From positions 41,788,164 through 41,852,163 of the forward strand of contig CM075941.1 in the NCBI GenBank assembly GCA_038030265.1: DNA of 64,000 nucleotides, written 5' to 3'. Positions within the stretch are counted from its first letter, which is position 1. Every line of letters starts with the position of its first letter. The position numbers were made by a program, and so were the translations under genes. Source of the DNA: Corythucha ciliata (Eukaryota; Arthropoda; Insecta; Hemiptera; Tingidae). Below the pieces are notes generated by a model that made no database searches, was not told the DNA's origin, and worked only from the letters and a program-made list of their open reading frames with translations. Shown piece after piece: positions 29,256 through 39,022 of this stretch.

Positions 29256-29870
29256 TAGGGGTGAAACCGGGTCCTCGGTCCGGTCCCAGCAATTTTATTT
29301 CGGTCCGGGCTGTGAATAATACCGGTCCTTAAATGGCGTATAGAGAAAAACAGGAAATTTTTATGTTAATCCGTTTCGTGATGGAACTGCGTGCTTCTAA
29401 TGTCTCGAGTTTGTTTAAATGGAATACCGTGACCTACCTGAATGGATCGGAGACCTTTTAAAGAGAGAGGGCGGGGGTATCGAAAACTCTCCCACAGAAT
29501 AACACCTACTCATATCCTCATATCCACCCTCCCCACATCAGTTTTCAGCGATTTGACTAGCTCTACTAGCCTGTTAGGGGCAATGCCGTTGTTACCCCCA
29601 CTTTTGGATCGGATGTGAACGTGCTGCAAATTTCTTCCTTTTAAATGTGAAGCATTATTGGGCTGAATAGCCCACTTATATTCTTCGTTTCGAATTATTA
29701 TTTCGTGTACGTTTTCCAGCGATATTTTATTTAAGACTCAAAATAAAATCGGTACGGTCCAAGACATTTTTTTTCGGTCCGGTCTTCGGTTCGGTACGGT
29801 TCAGAGGTTATTATTTTTCGATACGGTCCGGTCTTTATCGAAAGACCGGACCGGACCGATTTCACCCCTA
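29256..29870. mobile_element. hAT MITE (615 bp) with exact 8-bp target duplication
   Basis: TSD GAAACAGC at 29248-29255 and 29871-29878. Ends TAGGGGTGAAA and TTTCACCCCTA. Subterminal CGGTCCGGTC-like words cluster at both ends and may be transposase-binding repeats. An 8-bp TSD and a TAGGGGTG end are typical of hAT. Non-coding. Confidence 0.88.
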
Positions 29871-29939
29871 GAAACAGCCCAAATCCAAGAATTTCATTTT
29901 TGACGGTCACAACCCAAACCAATTAGATTAAATTATTTC

Positions 29940-30200
29940 ATGAGCCAGTTCCGCAAAATTGGCTTTTAGGGAGACAATCCTCCGTAATTGGCATTTTGAG
30001 TGGGTAAAAACCGTGAAATTTGGTTCTGTAAGAGCCAAGTAGTCCGCAAAATTTGGGCTTTGCAATTGTAAAATCCATTAATTTTTTTTAAAGGAGCGAG
30101 ATCCGATAAATTGCTCTTTACAAATGAGCTAACACCCTGGAAATTTTTCTTTCAAAATGGTGAAATCCGTGAAGTTGGTCTTTTCCAACGATATATAAAC
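29940..30200. repeat. degenerate ~33-bp array
   Basis: Words like CCGTAAAATTGGCTTTTAGGG, GTGAAATTTGG and GAGCCAA recur at 30-36 bp. Each unit has an imperfect dyad (CCAATT...AATTGG). It appears continuous with 28960-29240 before the hAT insertion. Confidence 0.55.
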
Positions 30201-30203
30201 CTG

Positions 30204-30340
30204 GGGGCCTATTCTCTAACTCCGAAGCAATAGCTTTTTGGAAGTCATATGTTTATTTCATTCATTTTCTTCGAACAAATGAATGAAATAGACACAAGGC
30301 TGGCGAAAAAAATATTACTTCTTGTTAGAGAATAGGCCCC
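30204..30340. mobile_element. 137-bp MITE with CTG target duplication
   Basis: Termini GGGGCCTATTCTCTAAC and GTTAGAGAATAGGCCCC are exact inverses; CTG flanks both sides. An internal inverted pair (ATTTCATTCATTT...AAATGAATGAAAT) adds to the hairpin. Confidence 0.82.
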
Positions 30341-30343
30341 CTG

Positions 30344-31079
30344 GATTGCTCACAGAGGACTGGAGGGGCGTGGAGGGGGCAGGTCGTCCCCTGGTAAACA
30401 ATCATCCTGCCCCTCTCCTTGTGTAGTTATGGCAATATGGCACTTATTTTGAAACTCCACCCCTCTCATCCACTATGGGAGCTTATTTGATGGCTATTAT
30501 CAGCTGGTCTTTATCAGCAGTGATCAGCAATCCAGTTCTTTTATATATCGTTGGTCTTTTCAGAGAGATAGTGTGGTTAAAATCATCTGTTTCGACCCCC
30601 CATTTACGGAAATTTAAGTTTAAGAAAAGTATATGAATGCGGGCCCTATTCAGGAGAATCAAAAGTACAGAAACAATCAAGTTTGCACTTCCCTGACAGG
30701 GCCCAGGGGCGTAGCGTGACATTTTCATGCTCGGAGCGGTGTTCATGGTAGATGCCCACCCCGCACTATCAAAAAATTCAAGTATCGGGCTACTCATCTC
30801 AATCGGAAATCATCCAGGGCTTAGGGTAGGGGAAACTTTCAGGGTTCTGGGGGGAATTTTCTCCCAAACATCGTATTCGATTTAGCTGGGAAGGACCTGT
30901 TTAACATACACGCTTTTTTCAGAATAAACAGACCGGCGTGGTGTCAGATTGACAGATTCTTGGCGTGGGAATGTTTCTCGGGACAGAAATCAGCAGTTTC
31001 GTAGTCTCTGTGGGCTAGATTTGAAGTAATTAGGCCAATATGATGTAGGTACGATCAAAGATGGGGGGGGGGTATGTTC
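30344..31079. other. no gene recognised
   Basis: A CAGGGGCGTAGCG word near 30705 resembles a hAT terminus but no partner is seen. The minus frame 30483-30797 lacks any domain. Confidence 0.35.
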
Positions 31080-31540
31080 CGGTGAGAACCAACTTCACGA
31101 GAATGGGTCTTCAAGAAACCGATTTCGTGGGGTTTAATCGTTGAAAAAAAACAATCTTGGGGGTTTGGCTCTGTAGAAAAAAAAGTCATGAGCCTGGCTT
31201 ACATGAAAAACACAAACTTTAAGAATCCGGCTTTTCCAAAAACCACTTTCACGGGTTTAACTCCTGAAACCCCTTATTTCGAGGATTGACTCTGAGTAGA
31301 ACCAACTTCACAGGTTTTGCGCTTCAATAAACCAATCTCAAGGGCTTTTGTTGTTCAAAAAACCAATCTTGAGGGTTAGTATCTTCAAACAACAGAATTC
31401 GCTGAACTTGGCATACTCAAAATACCAATTTTGCGGGTTATTTGTCTCAATAAAAAACAATTTTACAAATTCGGCTCTCCATAAAAACAATTTTTCCTCC
31501 TTTGGTTAATCAAAAGACCTCAATTCCGTGAGGTTGGCTC
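31080..31540. repeat. degenerate ~33-bp array
   Basis: Units of the type AAACCAATCTTGAGGGTT followed by TGGCTCT.. or CTTCAAA recur about 14 times at 30-36 bp, strongly diverged. Same rhythm as 28.96-30.2 kb but a different consensus. Confidence 0.6.
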
Positions 31541-32103
31541 TGTCAAATTCTTCCAGCTTACATTTGACGCGTAGAGGGACGGAGCGTGTTTGCGTGGAAC
31601 ACTGACCGGTTGTGGGACGCAACCCACAGCTTCTGGAACAATCTGTCCAGTTCTTAGACTGTTTTCCCTCAAAAGAGAGCCATGGCAAACGCCAAGACTC
31701 AGCATTTTGAGTATGATTTTCTTTTTAAAAAATCAGCGTGTGTCGGGCTAAGTTATACAAAAAACGTCGAAATACGAAAAATGTTTATTACTACACCCGC
31801 CGTAACTCTCGAACGGTTCATTCAAGTAAGATAATCCTTTATTATCTCGGGGATCATTTTTGTGGGCAATTTGATGAAGATTATTTTTGTGAACGCTCAT
31901 TTGCACGCTAAACCGCATAGATTTCGAAATATTTGAGAAATACAGGAACAAAATGAGAATTTACTAACTTAATACCCCCTCCTACACAAACCCATAGCTC
32001 CAAATGGTGGAACTTTTTACCAATCAATACGTGGGTTGTGAGGAACAATTTGGCGTTGAAGGGAAACTTTCACTTTGGATGTTGGGGTATAGGTCTAATT
32101 GCA
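31541..32103. other. no gene recognised
   Basis: Two overlapping minus frames of about 60 codons (31506-31705) have no domain. Nothing else seen. Confidence 0.35.
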
Positions 32104-32570
32104 CCGTACTATAAACAAACGAGATGGAGACGGAATGTGCCGTGAAACAAACGATTCTTTCCATGTGTTGGTTTGCGTGAACTTAGTCCGACCCCTGCTG
32201 TTTTTTAAAAAGAAAATCATATTCAAAATGCTAAACAAACGAAAATTTAGGCTAAACAAACGCAAACAAACGATAATGAGACGGAATATGCCGTTAAACA
32301 AATGATTCCGTCCATGTGTCGGGTTGCGTGAACTTAGCCCGACACATGCTGTTTTTTTTTAAAAAATCATATTCCGAATGCTAAACAAACGAAAATTTCG
32401 GCTAAACAAACGTGAACAAACGATAATGAGACGGAATATGCCGTTAAACAAACGATTCCGTCCATGTGTCGGGTTGCGTGAACTTAGCCCGACACATGCT
32501 GTTTTTTTAAAAAAAATCATATTCCGAATGCTAAACAAACGAAAATTTCGGCTAAACAAACGATTGATTC
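32104..32570. repeat. ~160-bp tandem repeat, about three copies
   Basis: Each unit contains GAGACGGAAT(A/G)TGCCGT, several (C/T)AAACAAACG words, and a stem formed by TGTCGGG/CCCGACA around GTTGCGTGAACTTAG, then a T/A-run and ATCATATTCCGAATG. The last two copies are almost the same; the first has drifted. Confidence 0.8.
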
Positions 32571-32610
32571 ATTTTTCGTGAAATTTTCTGACATGTGTTG
32601 TGCCAGGTTC

Positions 32611-33184
32611 ACATGCGTGGTCTCTTTGTCCTCGCAGGGAAATTTCCTTCAGATTGTGAAGGCGTTCATCTCACGTGCATCGTTAGGAGCTCTTCGTCGC
32701 CTGACAAGACTTACCAGGTTGAAGGAGTTCTAGCGAGCCAGGCCAATTGTTTGAGTGTTACTAAAGTCAAGTGTAGTAATTGTAAGACAGGAGTCATATA
32801 ACTCAGGTTCTTCCAAACACGTTGTTACCTCCTTGATGTCCATCAACCGGTATGTTGTAGTTCTCAATTTTTTTGCTTTGCTTGAAGGCACCTACTCTAC
32901 TACAAGTAGACAAGTACTACACAAGTAAACACCCTGGGTTGCCAAGCATAGCAGACAAAACCGAAGAAATTTCGGCCACTGGCTTGGCCTGCTCTTGGCT
33001 AACGGCAACGAAGAAAAATTATAAAACCGTACCGGTTCGTTCTTTCCCGGAAATGGTAGTGGAAAAAGTTCTCAGATTAGAAGAAGTGCTACGGCTACGT
33101 GGCAGTGCTGCACGCACTAGATATCCTCTTTTTTTCTCTCATACTCATCAAGCCGCACAACGTGTGAGACAACAGGGTGTTTAA
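32611..33184 (+). pseudogene. SWIM zinc-finger gene fragment, plus copy
   Basis: The frame at 32595-32801 reads VHLTCIVRSSSSPDKTYQVE and KVKCSNCKTG, nearly the same as the minus copy at 33219-33638, then loses the frame before the final Cys-x-His of the SWIM motif (SKH in place of CKH). After an interruption the plus frame 32873-33184 gives ISATGLACSWLTATKKNYKT and VPVRSF. In SWIM/YqaJ-type arthropod proteins a similar 'C-x-W ... VP' block follows the finger, so this is probably the next exon. Broken: frameshift and a changed ligand. Confidence 0.55.
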
Positions 33185-33218
33185 ACAAATTTTATATGTC
33201 TGTTCCCCTTCAAACACA

Positions 33219-33638
33219 TCAAAAAAATGTAAGAACTACAACATACCGGTTGACAGACACCAAGGAGGCAACAACGTGCTTGCAAGAGCCTGAGCTACCT
33301 GCCTTACAATTCCTACACTTGATTTTAGTAACTCTCAAGCAATTGACCTGGCTCGCTAGAACTCCTTCAACCTGGTAAATCTTGTCAGGCGAGGAAGAGC
33401 TCCTAACGATGCACGCGAGATGAACGCCTCCACCATCTGAAGGCAAATTCCCTGTGAGGACAACGAGACCAGCAGCTATAAGTTCTTCGGCCTCCTTGAA
33501 ATTTCTAGATTTACGGGTGCAATCGCACACTTCACAAATTTCGTCAGTTCTCAGCATCTTCGCGAAAAAAAAAGTAAGAATAAATAAGCAAAAACCCACT
33601 AAAATAACAAAACTGAACTCAAGCTCCCTTTTAATCAA
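33219..33638 (-). CDS. SWIM-type zinc-finger protein, N-terminal exon
   Basis: Likely start M at about residue 28 (MLRTDEICEVCDCTRKSRNF). A CxxC pair lies near the start. The SWIM motif is CRNCKAGSSGSCKHVV: C-x2-C ... C-x-H, all ligands present; the classical form is CxC...CxH, so the first spacing is one longer. SWIM domains bind DNA or protein and in arthropods are often found in transposon-related or YqaJ-nuclease proteins. The frame runs on past VSVNRYVVV for only a few residues; the plus copy suggests that an exon boundary is near. The host gene or element cannot be named. Confidence 0.55.
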   Translation of the reverse strand: MIKRELEFSFVILVGFCLFILTFFFAKMLRTDEICEVCDCTRKSRNFKEAEELIAAGLVVLTGNLPSDGGGVHLACIVRSSSSPDKIYQVEGVLASQVNCLRVTKIKCRNCKAGSSGSCKHVVASLVSVNRYVVVLTFF

Positions 33639-34003
33639 GAGGTTTGTTTACATTTGATCTGGACTGTATTAATTCATCTTGTTGCCATTGACACAGCGCT
33701 GGCGGCGCTGCTCGCCTCCAATGGAGGAAAGGCTCAATCTTACTCCCATAGCTGGCAACGTTGCGCTCTCATAGTTGCCGCGTGAAATCTCAACTCACCA
33801 CCCACAACGCACGGACTGACGACAGAGAATTGAAGAGCCGATGAGTCACACCCGCCTAATTTCATGTCGCAAAGTTACTTGTGCCCTTCTTTTAAATGCC
33901 CGTCTTGCACGACAACGATTTTTCCAAGTCCCCAAGCCTAACCACCTGATCCGATCTCATACCGGTGATAGCCCGCACCTCGGGTAGATTAAAATTAGCT
34001 GGA
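33639..34003. other. no gene recognised
   Basis: Unique-looking sequence with a short inverted GCTGGCGGCGCTGCTCGCC patch near 33700. No open frame of note. Confidence 0.35.
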
Positions 34004-34392
34004 TCATAGCGCGTAATTACCGAGATATAATCCCGGATGTTTGAGTAAAATTCGTTCCCTTTTACCGGGTAAATTATACTTATCCATTGCCATTGCTGCC
34101 ATCAACAGTGTCTTGTCATTTCGAACGTGGTCTTTCTCCGATTCTAGACATCCACTGTCTTCAGAATCATCTTTTCCCTTTTTGAGGGCGGTCGGACTCC
34201 TCTCTCCTTGTGAGGCGTTGCTCGGCAGGTTCATCAAATACTCACTAAAATAACTTTCAAGACCGGCTTCTATGACATACTCCAATTTGTCACATGACAC
34301 CGAACACAATTTATCGGGGGCGGTCTGGCAGGCTACACGTGCAACCACCATTACCAGAAGAAGGCAAACCACGCTGCTACCCCTGCTGGAGA
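34004..34392 (-). CDS. candidate secreted protein exon (host gene?)
   Basis: The minus strand has a good 3' splice site (TTCTCTTCTCCAG) just above 34390. The frame entering there runs GSSVVCLLLVMVVARVACQT, which looks like a signal peptide with a cleavage site after ACQ, or uses the ATG at 34372. The mature part starts TAPDKLCSVSCDKLEYVIEA and contains two more short acidic or basic stretches, ending HPGLYLGNYAL at a TAG/TGA region near 34004. About 105 mature residues and three Cys. No family recognised. The signal-peptide and splice signals make it the most host-like exon in the window, but the upstream exon was not found. Confidence 0.4.
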
Positions 34393-34739
34393 AGAGAAGA
34401 GGGAACTAGTTAGAACGAAGCTCCACGCAGTTTTATTTTTTCCCTTGGAAAAAATGTAAACTTTTAAAATGCGAGTTTTAAGTTTTTCCAGGGGAAAAGT
34501 AAAGATGTAACTAGAAATCAATTTAAAACTCGTCGTCACGTGCGCTAAGCGTTTTGATGCGCTGATAGGAAAACCCAGCTTAAAACAGTTGGAAAATAAT
34601 TAGACAAAAATTATTAAAAGGTTACCTTCCGAACATTGCGGAATGTTGGCTTCTGCGAGTTGAGATGATGAACGGGGAATTTTGAAGAATCTGAATTGGC
34701 ACTAGAAATAATCTAAATGTTCAAGTTTATTCAAATCAC
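34393..34739. other. no gene recognised
   Basis: A small inverted pair (TTTTTTCCCTTGGAAAAA ... TTTTTCCAGGGGAAAA near 34437-34500) is the only structure noted. Confidence 0.35.
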
Positions 34740-35143
34740 ATTTTTTGTAATGAGCCAGTAACAATAGCACAGGTGTGGAAAAAATTGAAGTCGAAAAAAT
34801 TGGGCCATTCCCCTGGGGGAGTTGACTTTGGGCAAATCAGGCGAGAAATTCAATGGGTCTGGGCAAAAAGTGCAGTGGGTTTGGGCAAGGCGAAGGAATG
34901 GGTTTGGGCACCAACGTCTTGGAAAAGTAGTAGTGGGCGTGGGCAAGAAATCATAACGTACATAATTGTAGGTAGGGATATTTTCTGAATATTGAGATAC
35001 CACTCGGTAAGGGGACAGAGGTATCCCGCCGTGGTGCGAAATTACTGACGCCCGCTGCTTTCGTGGAGGACGGACCACGGAAGTAAAGGTCAGGGATTAC
35101 ACTGCTTGACGTAGAGGGAGGGGGACGATAATTATTACATTAT

Positions 35144-36050
35144 CTGTCGTTTTGTTCAATCAGTTTTCCGGCAGTAACTAGTTCGGCTACAGATTTGAAG
35201 TCACGGTCCAGAAGCCGGCGTTTTAAATTAGGGTTCAGATTTTCCCGTACTCTTTTCAAAACTTTATGACCCGGAGGGGTGGTTGGCAATCGTGCCATCA
35301 AAGTCTGAATGCAGTCTGCAAAATCAGCGACCGGTTCGGAGGGACCGATTCTTTAAGGGAGGCACTAAATTCAGGGGGGACGAATCTAGATTCGAAATCT
35401 TTCAGAAAGTCACCCCACTTTTTCCAAGATTTACAATTGAGGCGGAACCAATGGAGGGGAGTCCCCGAGAATAAGCAGTCAATCTCGCCCAAGACTTCGG
35501 AATCAGAGAGGGAACAGCGACTTTTTTTTCCCCGTAAGTTCACAAAAAAATCGTGAGGGTATTCATTAGGGCTATTTGAAAACGACAAAGTTCAATCCTG
35601 AACAATTCTGTACGGGGGGTCCGCCAGTACACTTTGCACATTAAAAACCGGCTGAGCTGGTGGAGCAGCAGGAGGCGGTGGGGGAGCACAGGCCGCCGCT
35701 TTTTCCCGAACTATCCGCCTAGTCTCAGCACGCAGTTGGTCGAGGGTAATCTCTTCAGAAGTGCATCAATATCCTAAACTATTAACAACTCTAAGAAGGG
35801 ATTCTTTATCCAAGTTTTGGATCCACGCGGTAGGAAACTCCGCGGGCATCGTACAAATGAAATGGAATACTATAACAAAAAAAAACAAAAAAAAAACAAA
35901 AAAAAAAAATGGGGTGGAACTAAATAAAATACTACTACTTTGACGCGAGGTAAAATTATAACGGGGGGGGGGGAGGATTAGCAAATTAATGTTGTGACGT
36001 AACTCTCAACCTTACACATAAGGGACATAGATTGTGTGATTACAAAGCGA
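35144..36050 (-). pseudogene. gag: Ty3/Gypsy Gag of a second family, decayed
   Basis: Read on the minus strand: Pro-rich leader (APPPPPAAPPAQPVFN), then NSPNEYPHDFFVNLRGKKS, GTPLHWFRLNCKSWKKWGDF and FESRFVPPEF. This 'A/P..WFR.....W..W..F' pattern is the heart of Gypsy capsids. A frame shift near 35300 follows, then GHKVLKRVRENLNPNLKRRL and DFKSVAELVTAGKLIEQND, the usual C-terminal capsid block of insect Gypsy elements, with TAA. At least two frameshifts. No pol is recognisable below 35140. The frame layout agrees with the primer-binding site at 36063. Confidence 0.7.
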
Positions 36051-36062
36051 TATCCCTCCTGG

Positions 36063-36080
36063 CCCCCACGTTGGGCGCCA
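36063..36080 (-). other. primer-binding site of the Gypsy element
   Basis: The minus strand reads TGGCGCCCAACGTGGGGG, a textbook retroelement primer-binding site, six to seven bases after an LTR-like ACA end. Confidence 0.75.
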
Positions 36081-36086
36081 AAAATC

Positions 36087-36372
36087 TGTTACCGGTTTTT
36101 TTGTTGAGTTCTATGTTTCCTTGGTTCGTCGGAATTCGGCGATGGCCAGGGGGAAGAGAAAGGGACTTATCTGCCAGAAAATAAGAACGACACGCGATAT
36201 ATGCCCAAACAAAAATATACTGCTCTTATGAAACAAAAATAAAGAACCTCTTAGGAGGGGGGGTACAATAACAAAAGGAAATTAAAAATAATTTTCTTAC
36301 CTAATTAAGGTAGGGGGGGGGGGCAACGAAAAATAAGACATGATCCTCGGAAATTAAAGTGACACCCTATGC
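36087..36372 (-). repeat. 5' LTR (part) of the second Gypsy element
   Basis: On the minus strand it ends ACCGGTAACA at 36087. It contains GTATATTTTTG (TATA-like) near 36215 and C-runs near 36255 and 36315. Its outer end is not seen and may have been cut by the foldback element that starts at 36373. Confidence 0.5.
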
Positions 36373-38290
36373 GGGTTGTACTAATTTACGGAATGAACAA
36401 AAGCTTACGGAACGGGTATAATAAAAAGGTGCAGAGCGCCCAAAATGCTCATGTACGATATAATAGTAACCCTTCACAAGTAATTAGAAGAAATAACCCG
36501 AGTAACCGAAAAGTACTAGTACTTCTCCCCGAAGGGTACCTTACGGAATGAACAAAAGCTTACGGAACGGGTATAACAAAAAGGTGCAGAGCGCCCAAAA
36601 TGCTCATGTACAACATACTAAAAACCCTTCACAAGTAATTAGAAGAAATAACCCGAATAACCGAAAAGTACTAGTACTTCTCCCCGAAGGGTACCTTACG
36701 GAATGAACAAAAGCTTACGGAACGGGTATAATAAAAAGGTGCATAAGTAATTAGACGGAATAACCCGAATAACCGAAAAGTACTAGTACTTCTCCCCGAA
36801 GGGTACCTTACGGAATCAACAAAAGCTTACGGAACGGGTATAATAAAAAGCTGCAGAGCGCCCAAAATGCTCACGTACAATCTAATTGTAACCTTTCACA
36901 AGTAGTTAGAAGAAATAACTCGAATAACCGAAAAGTACTAGTACTTCTCCCCGAAGGGTACCTTACGGAATCAACAAAAGCTTACGGAACGGGTATAATA
37001 AAAAGCTGCAGAGCGCCCAAAATGCTCACGTACAATATGCTAGTTAACTTAGCGCCATCCAAAAAAAACACTTAAAAAAAAAAGAATAAATCAACTACTA
37101 AGATGAAACAATCTTGCGCGAAGTTGGCATTCGCCTACCTAGTCGAAGGCTGAACCAAGAGGGTGTGAATGAAAATGAGAGAATCGGCTGAGCCACGCGA
37201 CGCATGGGTAACAAGAGAGGTGGGAGTAGTTTGAACTGTTTGAAGGCTGCAGGAGGAGTGACCTGACAAAGTGACAATGGCAGTCAATGTTCAGCTCGTT
37301 TACAACATATGTACATACAAATCTCCGAGCCCCACCACTACTCCCCACTCACTACCAATACTCTGCTTTGTGGTGCCAAAGCCTCCCTATCATAATACTT
37401 CACTACTGCCCGCGAAAAAGAGGATAACTCCAAAAATAACCTTTTTTCAGGACGATTTCATTATGTTTCATAATAGCCTCTTAATCGAATTATGCTCCCT
37501 TTAGCTAATAAGTGTAATTTTCTAATCATTTTTACTTGAAATGTTAAAGTGTGATCAATAAATGACATAAATATTTGAATAAATTAATATTAATGTCAAA
37601 TATCCTTCGCTAACGTTATTATTATACCCGTTCCGTAGGCTTTTGTTCATTCCGTAAGGTACCCTTCGGGGAGAAGTACTAGTACTTTTCGGTTATTCGG
37701 GTTATTTCTTCTAATTACTTGTGAAAGGTTACAATTAGATTGTACATGAGCATTTTGGGCGCTCTGCAGCTTTTTATTATACCCGTTCCGTAAGCTTTTG
37801 TTCATTCCGTAAGGTACCCTTCGTTGAGAAGTACTAGTACTTTTCAGTTATTCGGGTTATTTCTTCTAATTACTTGTGAAGGGTTTCTAATATGTTGTAC
37901 ATTAGCATTTTGGGCGCTCTGCAGCTTTTTATTATACCCGTTCCGTAAGCTTTTGTTCATTCAGTAAGGTACCCTTCGGTGAGAAGTACTAGTACTTTTC
38001 GATTATTCGGATTATTTCTTCTAACTACTTGTGAAAGGTTACTAGTACATTGTACATGAGCATTTTGGGCGCTCTGCACCTTTTTATTATACCCGTTCCG
38101 TAAGCTTTTGTTCATTCCGTAAGGTACCATTTGGGGAGAAGTACTAGTACTTTTCGATTATTTGGGTTATTTCTTCTAACTACTTGTGAAAGGTTACAAT
38201 TAGATTGTACATGAGCATTTTGGGCGCTCTGCAGCTTTTTATTATACCCGTTCCGTAAGCTTTTGTTCATTCCGTAAATTAGAACAACCC
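36373..38290. mobile_element. foldback-like element with tandem-repeat inverted arms
   Basis: Left end GGGTTGTACTAATTTACGG and right end CCGTAAATTAGAACAACCC. Left arm (36373-37036) consists of about 4.3 copies of a ~155-bp unit; the right arm (37621-38290) has a similar number in reverse orientation. The unit holds CTTACGGAACGGGTATAA, GCAGAGCGCCCAAAATGCTC, AGTAATTAGAAGAAATAACC and the palindrome AAGTACTAGTACTT. One left-arm unit has lost about 50 bp. The 580-bp middle has no transposase. Flanks CACCCTATGC and CACTTATGC may be an imperfect 9-10-bp TSD. This is the architecture of Drosophila FB elements. Confidence 0.75.
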
Positions 38291-38989
38291 CACTTATGCT
38301 ACGTACTTACGGAATTAGCTGACTTATTCTAAAAGGGGGGAAAATAAATCAAAATAAATTGTAAACTCCGATTACGGGCGGAAGGGGGGGGGGACGAAAG
38401 ATCGGCGAGGCGCAGCGGATTCCCAGAGAAAAGGAGGCGACAAATGGTAAATGGTGATCAGTGGCGTCCCAGTTCGACCGCTGGTACACGGTGCCTGGGT
38501 AAAACCCACATGAAATTATTCAAGGCTGGTTACCCAGTTGTGGGAACTAGAGTGAAAGAGACAAATTAAAGAAAAATGAAACTTACCCCGAAGGGCCGTA
38601 GTTGTAAGACAGCGAGTTTAACTCTCGTTCTCCCAACAGGGGACGAGCCAACCCCAGACACTCCAGTTGTTCGTAGGAATTCTTGGTAACCAACGACAAG
38701 AGGAAGGGAGGAATCAACGATATTTCGTGAACGTTATATAGCCCAGGGCGAGACGACAATAATCCTCTTGCTCGAGAAGGGAAAGTGATTTTTTTAACGA
38801 TGTAGGGCGAATTCCAACGCTGGTTTTCTTTATCTATTATTTTGTTCGAAACATGATGGGAAAGAAGTGGGGGGGTGAGAAGAAAGGGAAAAGAAAATAT
38901 ATACCAGACCGGGTATGCGGTCACACTCCCACCCGTAAACTCGTCGTAATACAAAAGGGAGTGAGGAGGTCGTACCACTGAGGGGTGGA
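38291..38989. other. no gene recognised
   Basis: The minus frame 38583-39035 (150 codons) contains RWNSPYIVKK but no clear domain. G-runs near 38335 and 38383. Confidence 0.35.
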
Positions 38990-39022
38990 ACAGAGGACGA
39001 AGAGGAGTGCAATAGATGCGAC

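Noticed and set aside
30483..30797. 104-codon minus frame and CAGGGGCGTAGCG as part of a hAT element
   Set aside because: No matching second terminus or 8-bp TSD, and no domain.
28960..31540. Regular short repeats that could be mistaken for a CRISPR array
   Set aside because: Units are strongly diverged with no unique spacers, and all surroundings are eukaryotic transposons.
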